Assembly: GCF_900105115.1 (NCBI RefSeq)
Contig: NZ_FNRV01000001.1
Location: 3,643,501 to 3,707,500 of the forward strand
Reading direction: 5' to 3'
DNA: 64,000 nucleotides
From: Pseudomonas mohnii
GTDB taxonomy: Bacteria > Pseudomonadota > Gammaproteobacteria > Pseudomonadales > Pseudomonadaceae
Shown here one piece after another: positions 8,254-16,897 of this stretch (the first letter of the stretch is position 1; each line of letters opens with the position of its first letter). A model generated the notes under the pieces. It was given only the letters and a program-made list of their open reading frames with translations. It did no database searches and was not told the origin of the DNA. The position numbers were made by a program, and so were the translations under genes.

Positions 8254-9330
8254 ATGAACCACTCGATCGCAACTGCCCTGACCAACCCGGGCGCACCCAT
8301 GAAAGTGCGTGGCGTCCAGAAACGCTTTGGTGCGTTCACTGCGCTGGATAACGTTTCCCTCGACGTGGCGGCCGGTGAGCTGGTGTGCCTGCTCGGCCCG
8401 TCGGGCTGTGGCAAAACCACCTTGCTGCGTTGCATCGCCGGTCTGGACAAGCAGGACGGCGGCGAGTTGTACCTGGGTGATCGCGACGTTTCCCATCTGG
8501 CGCCCCAGGCCCGTGACTACGGCATTCTGTTTCAGTCCTACGCGTTGTTTCCCAATCTGACGGTCGAAGCGAACATTGCCTACGGCCTCGCCGGCAGCGG
8601 TCGCGATGAAGTACGCCGCCGCGTCGGTCAGATGCTGGAACTGGTCGGCCTGAGCGGCAGTGAGAAAAAGTACCCCGGCCAGTTGTCCGGTGGTCAGCAG
8701 CAACGCGTTGCCCTGGCGCGCGCCCTGGCACCGGCACCTTCGCTGTTGCTGCTGGATGAGCCGATGTCGGCCCTCGACGCTCGAGTCCGCGAGCATCTGT
8801 GCACGGAGCTGCGCCAGCTGCAACGCAACCTCGGCATCACCACCCTGATGGTCACCCACAATCAGGACGAGGCCATGCTGATGGCCGACCGCATCGCGGT
8901 GATGAACAACGGCAAGGTCGAGCAATACGCCACCCCACAGGAAATCTACAACCGCCCGGCCACGCCATTCGTGGCGGAGTTCGTCGGCCAGGGTAACTGG
9001 CTGCCCTTCCATCGCAGCAGTGACAGTCACGCCCAGGTCGGCGGCATGAACATGCGCCTGGCCGACGGCAGCGCCAAAAGTGCCTCGGGCCGTTTGTTCT
9101 GTCGCCCTGAAGCGATCAACGTCAACCCGCCGGTGCACGAAGAAAACCTGTTCCCGGCCAAAGTTCGCGAAATCACCTTCCTCGGTAATCGCTGCCGCAT
9201 GAGCTTTGAACTCGATCAGTTGCCGGGGCACGCGCTGCTGGCCGAACTGGCGCCGGAAGCCATGCCGCGTCTGGGCTCGCAACAGATCATGGTCGCCTTG
9301 CCGCCGCGCAGCCTGCAGGTGTTTGCCTGA
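8254..9330 (+). CDS. phnT: ABC transporter ATPase, 2-aminoethylphosphonate type (PhnT-like)
   Basis: A 358-residue importer ATPase: Walker A GPSGCGKTT at about 49-57, ABC signature LSGGQQQR, Walker B LLLLDEPMSALD, switch His in VTHNQDEA, then a C-terminal TOBE-like regulatory domain from about residue 245. Starts at 8254 or at the ATG at 8299, 15 codons later, cannot be separated; the second directly precedes the conserved MKVRGVQKRFG. Its stop overlaps the permease start (TGATG). The substrate is inferred from the downstream FAD/HD phosphonate genes; related Fe(III) and polyamine importers share this architecture. Confidence 0.82.
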   Translation: MNHSIATALTNPGAPMKVRGVQKRFGAFTALDNVSLDVAAGELVCLLGPSGCGKTTLLRCIAGLDKQDGGELYLGDRDVSHLAPQARDYGILFQSYALFPNLTVEANIAYGLAGSGRDEVRRRVGQMLELVGLSGSEKKYPGQLSGGQQQRVALARALAPAPSLLLLDEPMSALDARVREHLCTELRQLQRNLGITTLMVTHNQDEAMLMADRIAVMNNGKVEQYATPQEIYNRPATPFVAEFVGQGNWLPFHRSSDSHAQVGGMNMRLADGSAKSASGRLFCRPEAINVNPPVHEENLFPAKVREITFLGNRCRMSFELDQLPGHALLAELAPEAMPRLGSQQIMVALPPRSLQVFA

Positions 9331-11054
9331 TGAGCGCAAACATCGCGCTGCCGCTACCGCACAAACAAGTGCGGCAGACTTCCCGTGCCGAGATCGGCGA
9401 TCGGTTGTTCGTGGTCGGCGGCAAAGTCCTCTTGTTGGTGTTGCTGGGCGTCGCGGTGTTGATGCCGTTGCTGGCGATTTTCTGGCGTGGGTTCAGTGCT
9501 GAAGCCGGGCAGGGCGGTGGTTGGGTCGCTGCCAGGGAGTTGGTGACCAGCGACAATTTCCACTGGTTGTTGGGCAATAGCCTGAAAGTTTCCCTCAGCG
9601 TCGCGGCCATTGTCGTACCGCTGGCCTACCTGTTTGCCTACGCCCTGCAACGCACCTTGATCCCGGCCAAAGGCATCTGGCGTGGCATTTCCTTGCTGCC
9701 GTTGATGGCGCCGTCGATGCTGCCGGGGATCGCGTTGGTTTACCTGTTCGGTAACCAAGGCCTGTTGCGTGGTCTGCTCTCGGACAACATCTATGGTTTC
9801 TGGGGCATTGTGCTCGGTGAGGTCATCTACACCTTCCCCCACGCGCTGATGATTTTGCTGTCGGCCTTGTCCCTGGCAGATGCGCGGCTGTTCGATGCCG
9901 CTTCCAGCATGGGCGCGAGCCCGGCAAAAGCCTTTCGCAGCATCACATGGCCGGCGACGCGTCAGGCCGTGTTCGCCGCGTTCTGCCTGGTATTCACCCT
10001 GACCATCACCGACTTCGGCGTGCCCGTGGTGGTCGGTGGCGACTATCAAGTGCTGGCGCTGGAAGCCTACAAGGCCGTAGTCGGCCAGCAACAGTTTGGT
10101 CGCGGTGCGCTGATCGGCATGGTGTTGCTGCTGCCGGCGCTGTTCAGTTTCGGTGTCGATGCCTGGTTGCGCCGTCGTCATGGTGACGCCATGAGCGGGC
10201 GGGCCCAGGTGTTCAAACCGGCGCCATCGAAGCGGCGCGACGGTTGCTACCTGGCCATCGTCCTGCTGATCAGTGCCGCGCTGTTGCTGGTGTTCGGCAT
10301 GGCGGTGTTCTCTTCGCTGGTGAAGTTCTGGCCATACAACCTGTCGCTGTCGCTCAATCATTACCAGTTCAACGAAACCGCCGGCGGTGGCTGGCTGGCC
10401 TATGGCAACAGCCTGAAGATGGCCCTGGGCACAGCGTTGATCGGCAGCCTGCTGATCTTCACCGGCGCGTATCTGATGGAAAAAACCAAGGGCCAGCGCG
10501 GCCTGAACCTGACCCTGCGCATGCTCAGTTTCGTGCCGATGGCGGTGCCGGGCCTGGTGCTGGGGTTGGGGTATGTCTTCTTCTTCAACCTCACCGGCAA
10601 CCCGCTGCATGTGCTCTACGGAACCATGACGCTGCTGATCGTGTGCACCATTGCTCACTATTTGACCACCGCGCAAATGACCGCCACCACCGCGCTGCGC
10701 CAACTCGATGCCGAGTTCGAAGCCGCCGCGCTCTCGCTCAAGGCGCCGCTGTACCGGCACTACTTGCGCGTCACCGTGCCGATCTGCCTGCCGGCGCTGC
10801 TGGACATCGTGCGCTACCTGTTCGTCTCGGCCATGACCACCGTCTCGGCGGCGATCTTCCTCTACAGCCCCGACACCATCCTCGCGGCGGTGGCGGTGCT
10901 GAACATGGACGACGCGGGCAACGTTGGTGGCGCAGCGGCGATGTCGACCCTGATTCTGTTCACTTCGGCGGGCGTGTCCCTGCTGCTGGCCTGGGCTTCG
11001 CGCGGCTTGCTGCGCCGTTCCCAGGCCTGGCGGCAGACCGCGCCCGGTCACTGA
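9330..11054 (+). CDS. phnU: Fused double ABC permease, 2-aminoethylphosphonate type (PhnU-like)
   Basis: A 574-residue inner-membrane protein with two permease halves in one chain, each with about six membrane segments and an EAA-type coupling loop (EAASSMGASPAKAFRSITWP-like around residue 190; EAAALSLKAPLYRHYLRVTVP-like around 465). A single fused permease with one ATPase and one binding protein is the arrangement of the putative aminoethylphosphonate importer and of Fbp-type iron importers. Starts within the ATPase stop codon, so translation is probably coupled. Context favours phosphonate. Confidence 0.82.
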   Translation: MSANIALPLPHKQVRQTSRAEIGDRLFVVGGKVLLLVLLGVAVLMPLLAIFWRGFSAEAGQGGGWVAARELVTSDNFHWLLGNSLKVSLSVAAIVVPLAYLFAYALQRTLIPAKGIWRGISLLPLMAPSMLPGIALVYLFGNQGLLRGLLSDNIYGFWGIVLGEVIYTFPHALMILLSALSLADARLFDAASSMGASPAKAFRSITWPATRQAVFAAFCLVFTLTITDFGVPVVVGGDYQVLALEAYKAVVGQQQFGRGALIGMVLLLPALFSFGVDAWLRRRHGDAMSGRAQVFKPAPSKRRDGCYLAIVLLISAALLLVFGMAVFSSLVKFWPYNLSLSLNHYQFNETAGGGWLAYGNSLKMALGTALIGSLLIFTGAYLMEKTKGQRGLNLTLRMLSFVPMAVPGLVLGLGYVFFFNLTGNPLHVLYGTMTLLIVCTIAHYLTTAQMTATTALRQLDAEFEAAALSLKAPLYRHYLRVTVPICLPALLDIVRYLFVSAMTTVSAAIFLYSPDTILAAVAVLNMDDAGNVGGAAAMSTLILFTSAGVSLLLAWASRGLLRRSQAWRQTAPGH

Positions 11055-11093
11055 TTGCGTACAACCCCCTCAACTCAAAAACAGGAAAAGATC

Positions 11094-12119
11094 ATGTTCA
11101 AGCCTATGGCCCTGGCCGCTGCTGTCCTCACCGCTTTCAGCCTGAACGCCTTCGCGGCGAAAACCGAGTTGACGGTGTACACCGCCCTCGAAGCCGAACA
11201 GTTGACCGCTTACAAGGCCGCTTTCGAAAAGGCCAACCCAGACGTCGAAATCAAGTGGGTGCGTGACTCCACCGGGATCATCACCGCCAAACTGCTCGCC
11301 GAGAAAGCCCGGCCACAGGCCGATGCCGTGTGGGGTCTGGCCGCTTCGAGCCTGGCAATCCTCGACCAGCAAGGCATGCTGCAAAGCTACGCGCCAAAGG
11401 ACCTGGGCAAGATCGGCGGCAACTACCGCGACGCCGCCAACCCGCCAGCCTGGGTCGGCATGGACGTCTGGGCCGCGACCATTTGCTTCAACACCGTCGA
11501 AGCCGAGAAGCAGGGCCTGAGCAAGCCAGTGAGCTGGCAGGACCTGACCAAGCCTGAGTACAAAGGCAAGATCGTCATGCCGAACCCGGCGTCGTCCGGC
11601 ACCGGTTTCCTCGACGTCAGCGCCTGGTTGCAAACCTTCGGCGAGAAGCAAGGCTGGGCCTACATGGACGGCCTGCACCAGAACATCGGCCAGTACGTTC
11701 ACTCCGGCTCCAAGCCGTGCAAACTGGCGGCCGCCGGTGAATTCCCGATCGGTATTTCCTTCGAATACCCGGCCGTACAGCTCAAGCGCCAAGGCGCGCC
11801 GCTGGACATCATCCTGCCGAAAGAAGGCCTGGGCTGGGAAATTGAAGCCACCGTTGTGATCAAAGGCACGCCACACGAAGACGCGGCGAAGAAACTCGCG
11901 GACTTCTCGGCCAGCCCGGAGGCCATGGAACTCTACAAAGAGAACTTCGCCGTCCTCGCACAACCGGGCATCGCCAAGCCGCAGACCGAACTGCCGGCCG
12001 ATTATGAGCAGCGCCTGATCAAGAACGACTTTGCCTGGGCCTCGAAAAACCGCGACGAGATCCTGACCGAATGGCGCAAGCGCTATGACGGCAAGTCAGA
12101 GAAAGTCGTGGCCAAGTAG
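11094..12119 (+). CDS. phnS: Periplasmic substrate-binding protein, 2-aminoethylphosphonate type (PhnS-like)
   Basis: A 341-residue secreted protein. The start at 11094 (MFKPMALAAAV) is chosen because it begins a clear signal peptide ending AFA-A at about residue 22 and follows the ribosome site AGGAAAAG; an earlier in-frame start would put 13 polar residues before the signal. The mature part (ELTVYTALE, AVWGLAASS, PNPASSGTGFLDVSAW) resembles the iron/thiamine/phosphonate class of binding proteins. It is the last gene of the transporter set; a REP doublet separates it from the two enzyme genes. Confidence 0.85.
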   Translation: MFKPMALAAAVLTAFSLNAFAAKTELTVYTALEAEQLTAYKAAFEKANPDVEIKWVRDSTGIITAKLLAEKARPQADAVWGLAASSLAILDQQGMLQSYAPKDLGKIGGNYRDAANPPAWVGMDVWAATICFNTVEAEKQGLSKPVSWQDLTKPEYKGKIVMPNPASSGTGFLDVSAWLQTFGEKQGWAYMDGLHQNIGQYVHSGSKPCKLAAAGEFPIGISFEYPAVQLKRQGAPLDIILPKEGLGWEIEATVVIKGTPHEDAAKKLADFSASPEAMELYKENFAVLAQPGIAKPQTELPADYEQRLIKNDFAWASKNRDEILTEWRKRYDGKSEKVVAK

Positions 12120-12140
12120 TTCCTCATAGTCTGACAGGGC

Positions 12141-12236
12141 CTCATCGCTAGCAGGCTAGCTCCCACATTGGATCTTCAGTGGACACAAACTTTGTGAACA
12201 CCCCCGATTTCCTGTGGGAGCTAGCCTGCTAGCGGT
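12141..12236. repeat. REP doublet with GCTAGC stems inside the phosphonate operon
   Basis: Stems read CGCTAGCAGGCTAGC and GCTAGCCTGCTAGCG, with CTCCCACA/TGTGGGAG flanks. The spacer includes TGTGAACACCC, shared with the copy at 17414. It sits between the binding-protein gene and the FAD gene, on the same strand, and might lower expression of the downstream enzymes or protect the upstream mRNA. Confidence 0.88.
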
Positions 12237-12264
12237 AGCGGTCTCCCATTCAGGGAAAATCTAC

Positions 12265-13398
12265 ATGACACAACACAACGACATGCTGATCGTCGGCGCT
12301 GGCATCCTGGGTTTGTCCCACGCCTATGCCGCCGCCAAACGCGGTCTCAAGGTCACCGTTTTTGAGCGCAGCGAAACGCCGGTCGGTGCTTCGGTGCGTA
12401 ACTTCGGCCAGGCACTGGTCACCGGCCAACCGCCGGGTCCGATGCTGGAGCTAGCCCGCGCCAGTCGCGGCATCTGGGGCGACTGGGCGCAACTCGCCGG
12501 CCTGCAACTCAAGCGCAATGGCTCGTACCTGTTCGCCCGCACCGAGGCAGAAGAGCAATTGCTGGAAGCTTTCTGCGCCGGTCGCGCCGTGGAGCACGGT
12601 TATCACGTCGAACTGTTGCGCGGTGCCGCCCTGCGCGATTTGTATGGCGGTCAATTCAGTCATCATCGCGCCGCGTTGCACGGCATGGATGATCAACAGT
12701 TGTATTCCCGCGAAGCGATTCCGGCGCTGATCGATTTCCTGCGCCGCGACCTGGGCGTCGAGTTCCACTTCTCCACGCTGGTGTGTGATATCGAGCCGGG
12801 GCGCTTGTACAGCACCGCCGGCAGCTTCAGTGCCGAGCAGATCATTGTCTGTTCCGGCCACGATTATCAGACCTTGCTGGCCGAGCAGATCGCCGAACTC
12901 GATCCGCAAATCTGCCGCCTGCAAATGCTCCGCGCCCGACCGCAAATCAAGCTGAACCTGCAACACGCCTTGCTCACCGGTTTGAGTGGCGTGCATTACG
13001 GCGCCTTCTCCGACCTGCCGGAAGCCGCGGCGGTGCAGGCGGAGATCCTGCGGGACGCACCGCATCTGCACGAAAACGGCATTCACCTGCTGATCAGCCC
13101 GACGCCTTATGGCGAGCTGATCATCGGCGATTCCCATCATTACGGCCGCGATCCCTCGCCCTTCAATGCCGAACAGGTCGACGACTGGATGATCGGGCTG
13201 GCCGAACAGACGCTGGGCTGCAAGGTGCAAGTGGTTGAGCGCTGGCAGGGTGTCTATGGTTCACGGGGGCCGGGGCCGTTTTCGTTCCTGCGTCCGGCGC
13301 AAGGCTTGAGTGTGGCATTGATGCACACCGGCGTCGGCATGAGCGTCGGGCCCGCGATGGCCGAGCGCAACGTGGCCACTGTTCTTGGAGAAATCTGA
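12265..13398 (+). CDS. FAD-dependent oxidoreductase of phosphonate clusters (DAO fold, TIGR03364-like)
   Basis: A 377-residue protein with an N-terminal dinucleotide-binding motif (MLIVGAGILGLSHAYAAAKRG, GxGxxG at about 11-16) and a C-terminal HTGVGMSVGPAMAE segment, both typical of the D-amino-acid oxidase/sarcosine oxidase fold. This branch is known from phosphonate gene clusters, and FAD oxidases of this kind have been reported to act on the amine of aminoethylphosphonate or its N-methyl derivatives. The start at 12265 opens directly on the FAD motif; an upstream start lies inside the REP. Its stop overlaps the HD-oxygenase start (TGATG), so the two are coupled. Substrate is inferred. Confidence 0.8.
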   Translation: MTQHNDMLIVGAGILGLSHAYAAAKRGLKVTVFERSETPVGASVRNFGQALVTGQPPGPMLELARASRGIWGDWAQLAGLQLKRNGSYLFARTEAEEQLLEAFCAGRAVEHGYHVELLRGAALRDLYGGQFSHHRAALHGMDDQQLYSREAIPALIDFLRRDLGVEFHFSTLVCDIEPGRLYSTAGSFSAEQIIVCSGHDYQTLLAEQIAELDPQICRLQMLRARPQIKLNLQHALLTGLSGVHYGAFSDLPEAAAVQAEILRDAPHLHENGIHLLISPTPYGELIIGDSHHYGRDPSPFNAEQVDDWMIGLAEQTLGCKVQVVERWQGVYGSRGPGPFSFLRPAQGLSVALMHTGVGMSVGPAMAERNVATVLGEI

Positions 13399-13955
13399 TG
13401 GCGCGTCATGAGCAAGTGATCGCTGAAGTGTTCGGGTTGTACGAGCGTTTTGGCGACAGCGATTACATCGGCGAGCCGGTGTCGCAGATCGAGCACATGT
13501 CCCAGGCTGCGCAGTGTGCGCTGGCCGAAGGCTTCGATGACGAAGTGGTGCTGGCGGCGTTCTTTCACGATATCGGGCATATCTGCACGAAAGGTGCGCA
13601 GAACATGGGCGGCTTCGGCGTGGTCAGCCATGAACGGTTGGGTGCCGATTACTTGCGCAGTGCTGGCTTCAGCGAGCGCGTGGCGCGCCTGGTGGAGTAC
13701 CACGTTCAGGCCAAGCGTTATCTGACGCTCAAGGAGCCGGGGTACTACGAACGCTTGAGCGAAGCCAGCCGCCGGACGCTGGAGTATCAGGGCGGGGTGA
13801 TGACCGAGGCGCAGGCCCAGGCGTTTGAACGGGATCCTTTGTGCGAAATCAGCCTGCGCATGCGGCACTGGGATGAACAGGCCAAAGAGAGGCATGTGCC
13901 GCTCATTGATCTGGCGGTATTGAAGGACAAGGCATCGCGGTTGTTGGCGGCGTAA
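13398..13955 (+). CDS. phnZ: PhnZ-like HD-domain diiron oxygenase for phosphonate C-P cleavage
   Basis: A 185-residue HD-superfamily protein. All known PhnZ metal ligands have counterparts: His33, the His57-Asp58 pair, His61, His78, His102 and Asp159. The PhnZ-specific pair Tyr23/Glu26 in DYIGEP, which gates the second iron until substrate binds, is also kept, as are Lys106 (VQAKRY) and Lys163. PhnZ oxidises (R)-1-hydroxy-2-aminoethylphosphonate to glycine and phosphate using a mixed-valent diiron centre. Retention of these residues points to an oxygenase rather than a phosphohydrolase. There is no PhnY partner here; it is translationally coupled to the FAD enzyme. The exact substrate is uncertain. 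Confidence 0.82.
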   Translation: MARHEQVIAEVFGLYERFGDSDYIGEPVSQIEHMSQAAQCALAEGFDDEVVLAAFFHDIGHICTKGAQNMGGFGVVSHERLGADYLRSAGFSERVARLVEYHVQAKRYLTLKEPGYYERLSEASRRTLEYQGGVMTEAQAQAFERDPLCEISLRMRHWDEQAKERHVPLIDLAVLKDKASRLLAA

Positions 13956-13976
13956 ACCGTTGGCACCGAGTCGCGG

Positions 13977-14055
13977 CCATCGCGAGCAGGCTCGCTCCCA
14001 CATTGGATCTGTGACCGGCACCAATCCCCTGTGGGAGCGAGCCTGCTCGCGATGG
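13977..14055. repeat. REP doublet (REPIN), short-spacer family
   Basis: Stems CGCGAGCAGGCTCGC and GCGAGCCTGCTCGCG with TCCCACATTGGATCTGTG at the left of the spacer and CAATCCCCTGTGGGAG at the right. It lies 21 bp after the PhnZ-like stop and between convergent genes. Confidence 0.92.
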
Positions 14056-14069
14056 CGTCAGACCAGACG

Positions 14070-15434
14070 CTATAAATCTTTTGCCAAGACTTCGATCTGC
14101 TCCTGCCGCTCCGCCTGATTCAACTTCCCATGGGGATTGAGCGACGACCACTGCGGATACGCCCGCGCCTTGTTCAAGGCTTCCGGCAGTTTGCCTTCGC
14201 GCCAGGTCTTGTCCTGGGGCGTGGCCACTTGAATGCTGTCCATCGCCGCGTGCCCTCGTGCGTCCAGCGCTTGCAGCAGCTGCCGTTGGCGTAGCGCCAA
14301 TAACCGCAACACGCTGTCATCGACAGTCAGTTCGCGCTGGCCTTTGATCTTGCCCAGCAACCGGCTGCCATAACTGCGCGCGGTTTGCAGGGCGCCACCC
14401 GCGATGGCCCCGGCCAGTGCCGCTGCGCCAAGGGTCAGGCCGCCGACCAGCAAATCGACCCCGGCTCCGGCGGCCGCACCGGCGGCGATGCCACCACCGA
14501 CCCGCACGCCCAGTTGCTTGAGGGTCTCGGGGTTGAACAGGTCATCGCCCCAGCGACCATCGAGCAGCGGCAGATCACTGGCCGCCGCATCCTGGGGGCG
14601 GAAAGCGTAGAGCTTGAGCAAGGCTTCGACGCAGCGCTGTTCCCGTTGACGCACGGCTTTGCGCAATTCGCCGATGGCTTGTTGTTCCTGTTCGGCGTCA
14701 CTGGCCACGCTGCGTCGGCACGCAGCGCAGTCGATCAACAACTCGGCGATCAAGCGCACCGCACTCTGCTGGCGTGCCCGGCGTTGAGCCTGTTGATCGG
14801 CAATCAAGCGCTCCAGCTGAGGGCGGGCATGTTCGAGCAGTAGCGCGAGGCTTTCATAGAGTCGGCGTTCGCCATCCTCGGGCGGTGCGACGCTGTCGAA
14901 ACGCACCAGCGCATGCAGGCCGAGGCGCGCCAGGGCTTCGCGCCAGGCCGGTTCGCGGTGGTTGGCGCTGCTGACAAAATTCAGCACCGGCAGCAGCGGT
15001 TTGCCACAACCGGCCAGCACTTCCAGTTCATCGCGGTACTTGGCCAGCACCGGCTCGCGGGCATCGATCACATAGAGGCCGGCGTCGCAGGCCAGCAATT
15101 GCCGCAGCACCTTGGCTTCCTGTTCGAAACGCTGTCGTGCTTCGCTGCCCTCGAGGAAGCGTGCCAGCCGGGCCGGGCCGTCGAGGCGTTCGCCGGGGCG
15201 CTCCAGGCGTTCGAGGTAATCGAGCAGGGCGATGGCGTCTTCCAGGCCGGGGGTGTCGTAGAGGTCGAGCAAGGGCTCGCCGTCGACCGACAAGCGCGCG
15301 CCTTCGACGTGTCGCGTGGTGCTGGGGCGATGGGACACTTCACCAAAGCCGACGTCACGGGTCAGGGTGCGCAGCAATGAGGTCTTGCCGACATTGGTGT
15401 GGCCGACGACGGCGAGCTTCAGCGGTTTAGTCAT
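14070..15434 (-). CDS. P-loop GTPase with DUF3482 domain
   Basis: A 454-residue protein. The N-terminal GTPase domain has the P-loop GHTNVGKTS at 11-19, a candidate switch-I Thr near 39-40 and the G3 motif DTPG at 60-63. Where a NKxD guanine motif is expected the sequence reads VLNFVSSANH, so base specificity may differ. Further on is a long charged helical region and then a strongly Gly/Ala-rich hydrophobic stretch (GVRVGGGIAAGAAAGAGV and following), which could associate with membrane. The ATG at 15434 is chosen because it overlaps the stop of the membrane-protein gene by 8 bp and begins with the GTPase fold. No function is established. Confidence 0.8.
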   Translation of the reverse strand: MTKPLKLAVVGHTNVGKTSLLRTLTRDVGFGEVSHRPSTTRHVEGARLSVDGEPLLDLYDTPGLEDAIALLDYLERLERPGERLDGPARLARFLEGSEARQRFEQEAKVLRQLLACDAGLYVIDAREPVLAKYRDELEVLAGCGKPLLPVLNFVSSANHREPAWREALARLGLHALVRFDSVAPPEDGERRLYESLALLLEHARPQLERLIADQQAQRRARQQSAVRLIAELLIDCAACRRSVASDAEQEQQAIGELRKAVRQREQRCVEALLKLYAFRPQDAAASDLPLLDGRWGDDLFNPETLKQLGVRVGGGIAAGAAAGAGVDLLVGGLTLGAAALAGAIAGGALQTARSYGSRLLGKIKGQRELTVDDSVLRLLALRQRQLLQALDARGHAAMDSIQVATPQDKTWREGKLPEALNKARAYPQWSSLNPHGKLNQAERQEQIEVLAKDL

Positions 15435-16797
15435 GACCCGTCTCCAGCCAATTGAGCGGTGCGCAATCGGCAAATGGCAGCTCCAACTGTTGCAACGCGA
15501 CGTGCCAGTCGCCAAGGCGCTCGGCGTCCAGCGCCTCACCGGGCGGTGCTTGCAGCAACCAGATGCGGGTGGCGCTGGCGCTGCGGGCCAGTTCGGCGAT
15601 CAGCGCAAGACTGCCGCGATCCGGCGAACGCCGTGGATCGCAAGCGATGGCCAGGCGCGCAGGCGGGAAGCGGCTGAGTTGTTCGAGGAGTTTGTGCCGC
15701 GATTCGCGACTGTCGAGGATGCCGGCATTACTCACATTCTTCGGCAGTGGCGGCGGCCACGGACGCTGGTCGTCCAGTTCGATGGCCACCAACAGCGCGC
15801 CATCGCTTTGCTGGTCGCTGACACCGCTTTCGACCCGATGAAGTTGCTCGGGCGCGGCATCGCTGATGCCCAGGCGTTCGCTGGTCGGCATCAAGCGTTC
15901 GCGCAATTGCGCATAGCCGGGCAGGTTCAAATCCAGGTGCAAGGACGCCTGGCCGGTTTTCCAGCGCCACAGACAAAACCCGGCGAGCAGCAGGCGCGGC
16001 ACAACGCCGTAGACCAGCAGCACGCCCACCAGCCAGGCGGCCCAGGCCTGGCGGGCGCTTTCGATGTTCAATGCGGCATCGCCACTGGCGCGGATCATCT
16101 CCACGGTCGGCACGCTGAACCCGAGCAAGGACGGCAGCGCACCGAGCGCCTGGGTCACGCTGATGAAGGTATCGGCGCCGAGAATGGTGGTTTCCCAGAC
16201 AAAGCCATAGCGCCGGGTCGCCAACAGCGTCAGCAGAATCACCAGCGCGCTGAGCATCGCCAGCAACCACAAGCTGTTGACCAGGACGCCGATGGCCCAG
16301 CGATTGAGTTTGTGTCGTTGCAACATCAGGATCAGGGCCGGGGCCAGTTGCGCGGCTTTGGCGTCGCGGGCGAGCTTTTCGCTGAGCCACAGCCACAAGC
16401 GCCCGAGGCTGGCGCCATGTTCGCCGGCAAACACCAGGCCCAACGCCCAGCTCAGCAGCAGGATCAGGTTCAATCCGAGCAAACTGCCCAAGGCCCAGAA
16501 CACATTGACCGGCATCTGGCCGTCACCCAGGGCGGCAAACGCCAGACCGGCGCCACTGATCACGGACAGCACGGCCAATACCAGCAGCGCCAGCCGCGCA
16601 CCTTGCAGCCAGTGTTTGAGCGCGTCGCTCAGGCCATCGCGCTCGGCCAGCCACAGGGCGCGGCGTTGAATGCGTGTCGGCAAGTCACCGCCGGCGCTGC
16701 GGGCGAGGCGATTGGCTTCCTGATCTTCCAGTGGGCCGGCGTGCGCTTCGCGCAGGCGGATGGTTTCTGTCAGCCAGAGGGTATTCAGTTCAGTCAC
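15427..16797 (-). CDS. DUF2868 membrane protein, partner of the DUF3482 GTPase
   Basis: A 456-residue protein with several hydrophobic segments: a pair near residues 90-155 (ALLVLAVLSVISGAGLAFAA; LGSLLGLNLILLLSWALGLV), one or two near 200-250 and one near 300, then a long soluble C-terminal region of about 150 residues containing a WPPPLP segment. It belongs to the uncharacterised DUF2868 group, which I recall next to DUF3482 GTPases in Pseudomonas. Its 3' end overlaps the GTPase start, so the products are probably made together and may form a complex at the inner membrane. No function can be assigned. Confidence 0.78.
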   Translation of the reverse strand: MTELNTLWLTETIRLREAHAGPLEDQEANRLARSAGGDLPTRIQRRALWLAERDGLSDALKHWLQGARLALLVLAVLSVISGAGLAFAALGDGQMPVNVFWALGSLLGLNLILLLSWALGLVFAGEHGASLGRLWLWLSEKLARDAKAAQLAPALILMLQRHKLNRWAIGVLVNSLWLLAMLSALVILLTLLATRRYGFVWETTILGADTFISVTQALGALPSLLGFSVPTVEMIRASGDAALNIESARQAWAAWLVGVLLVYGVVPRLLLAGFCLWRWKTGQASLHLDLNLPGYAQLRERLMPTSERLGISDAAPEQLHRVESGVSDQQSDGALLVAIELDDQRPWPPPLPKNVSNAGILDSRESRHKLLEQLSRFPPARLAIACDPRRSPDRGSLALIAELARSASATRIWLLQAPPGEALDAERLGDWHVALQQLELPFADCAPLNWLETGHD

Positions 16798-16897
16798 GCG
16801 GCATCCCGTCGCTTAGATTGAGTCGTGAGCATAACCGCTGTGGCGCTCGTCGGGGGGCTGCGTTGCGAGAAGCTGAGCCTCTGGTATCCTCGCCGGC

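Noticed and set aside
9354-11051. 565-codon minus-strand open frame
   Set aside because: Mirror of the permease gene; long only because of GC-rich codon structure. No start site or family features.
4297-14055. Genomic island with integrase borders
   Set aside because: The cad and phosphonate genes look accessory, but I found no integrase, tRNA end, or direct repeats at the borders other than REPs.
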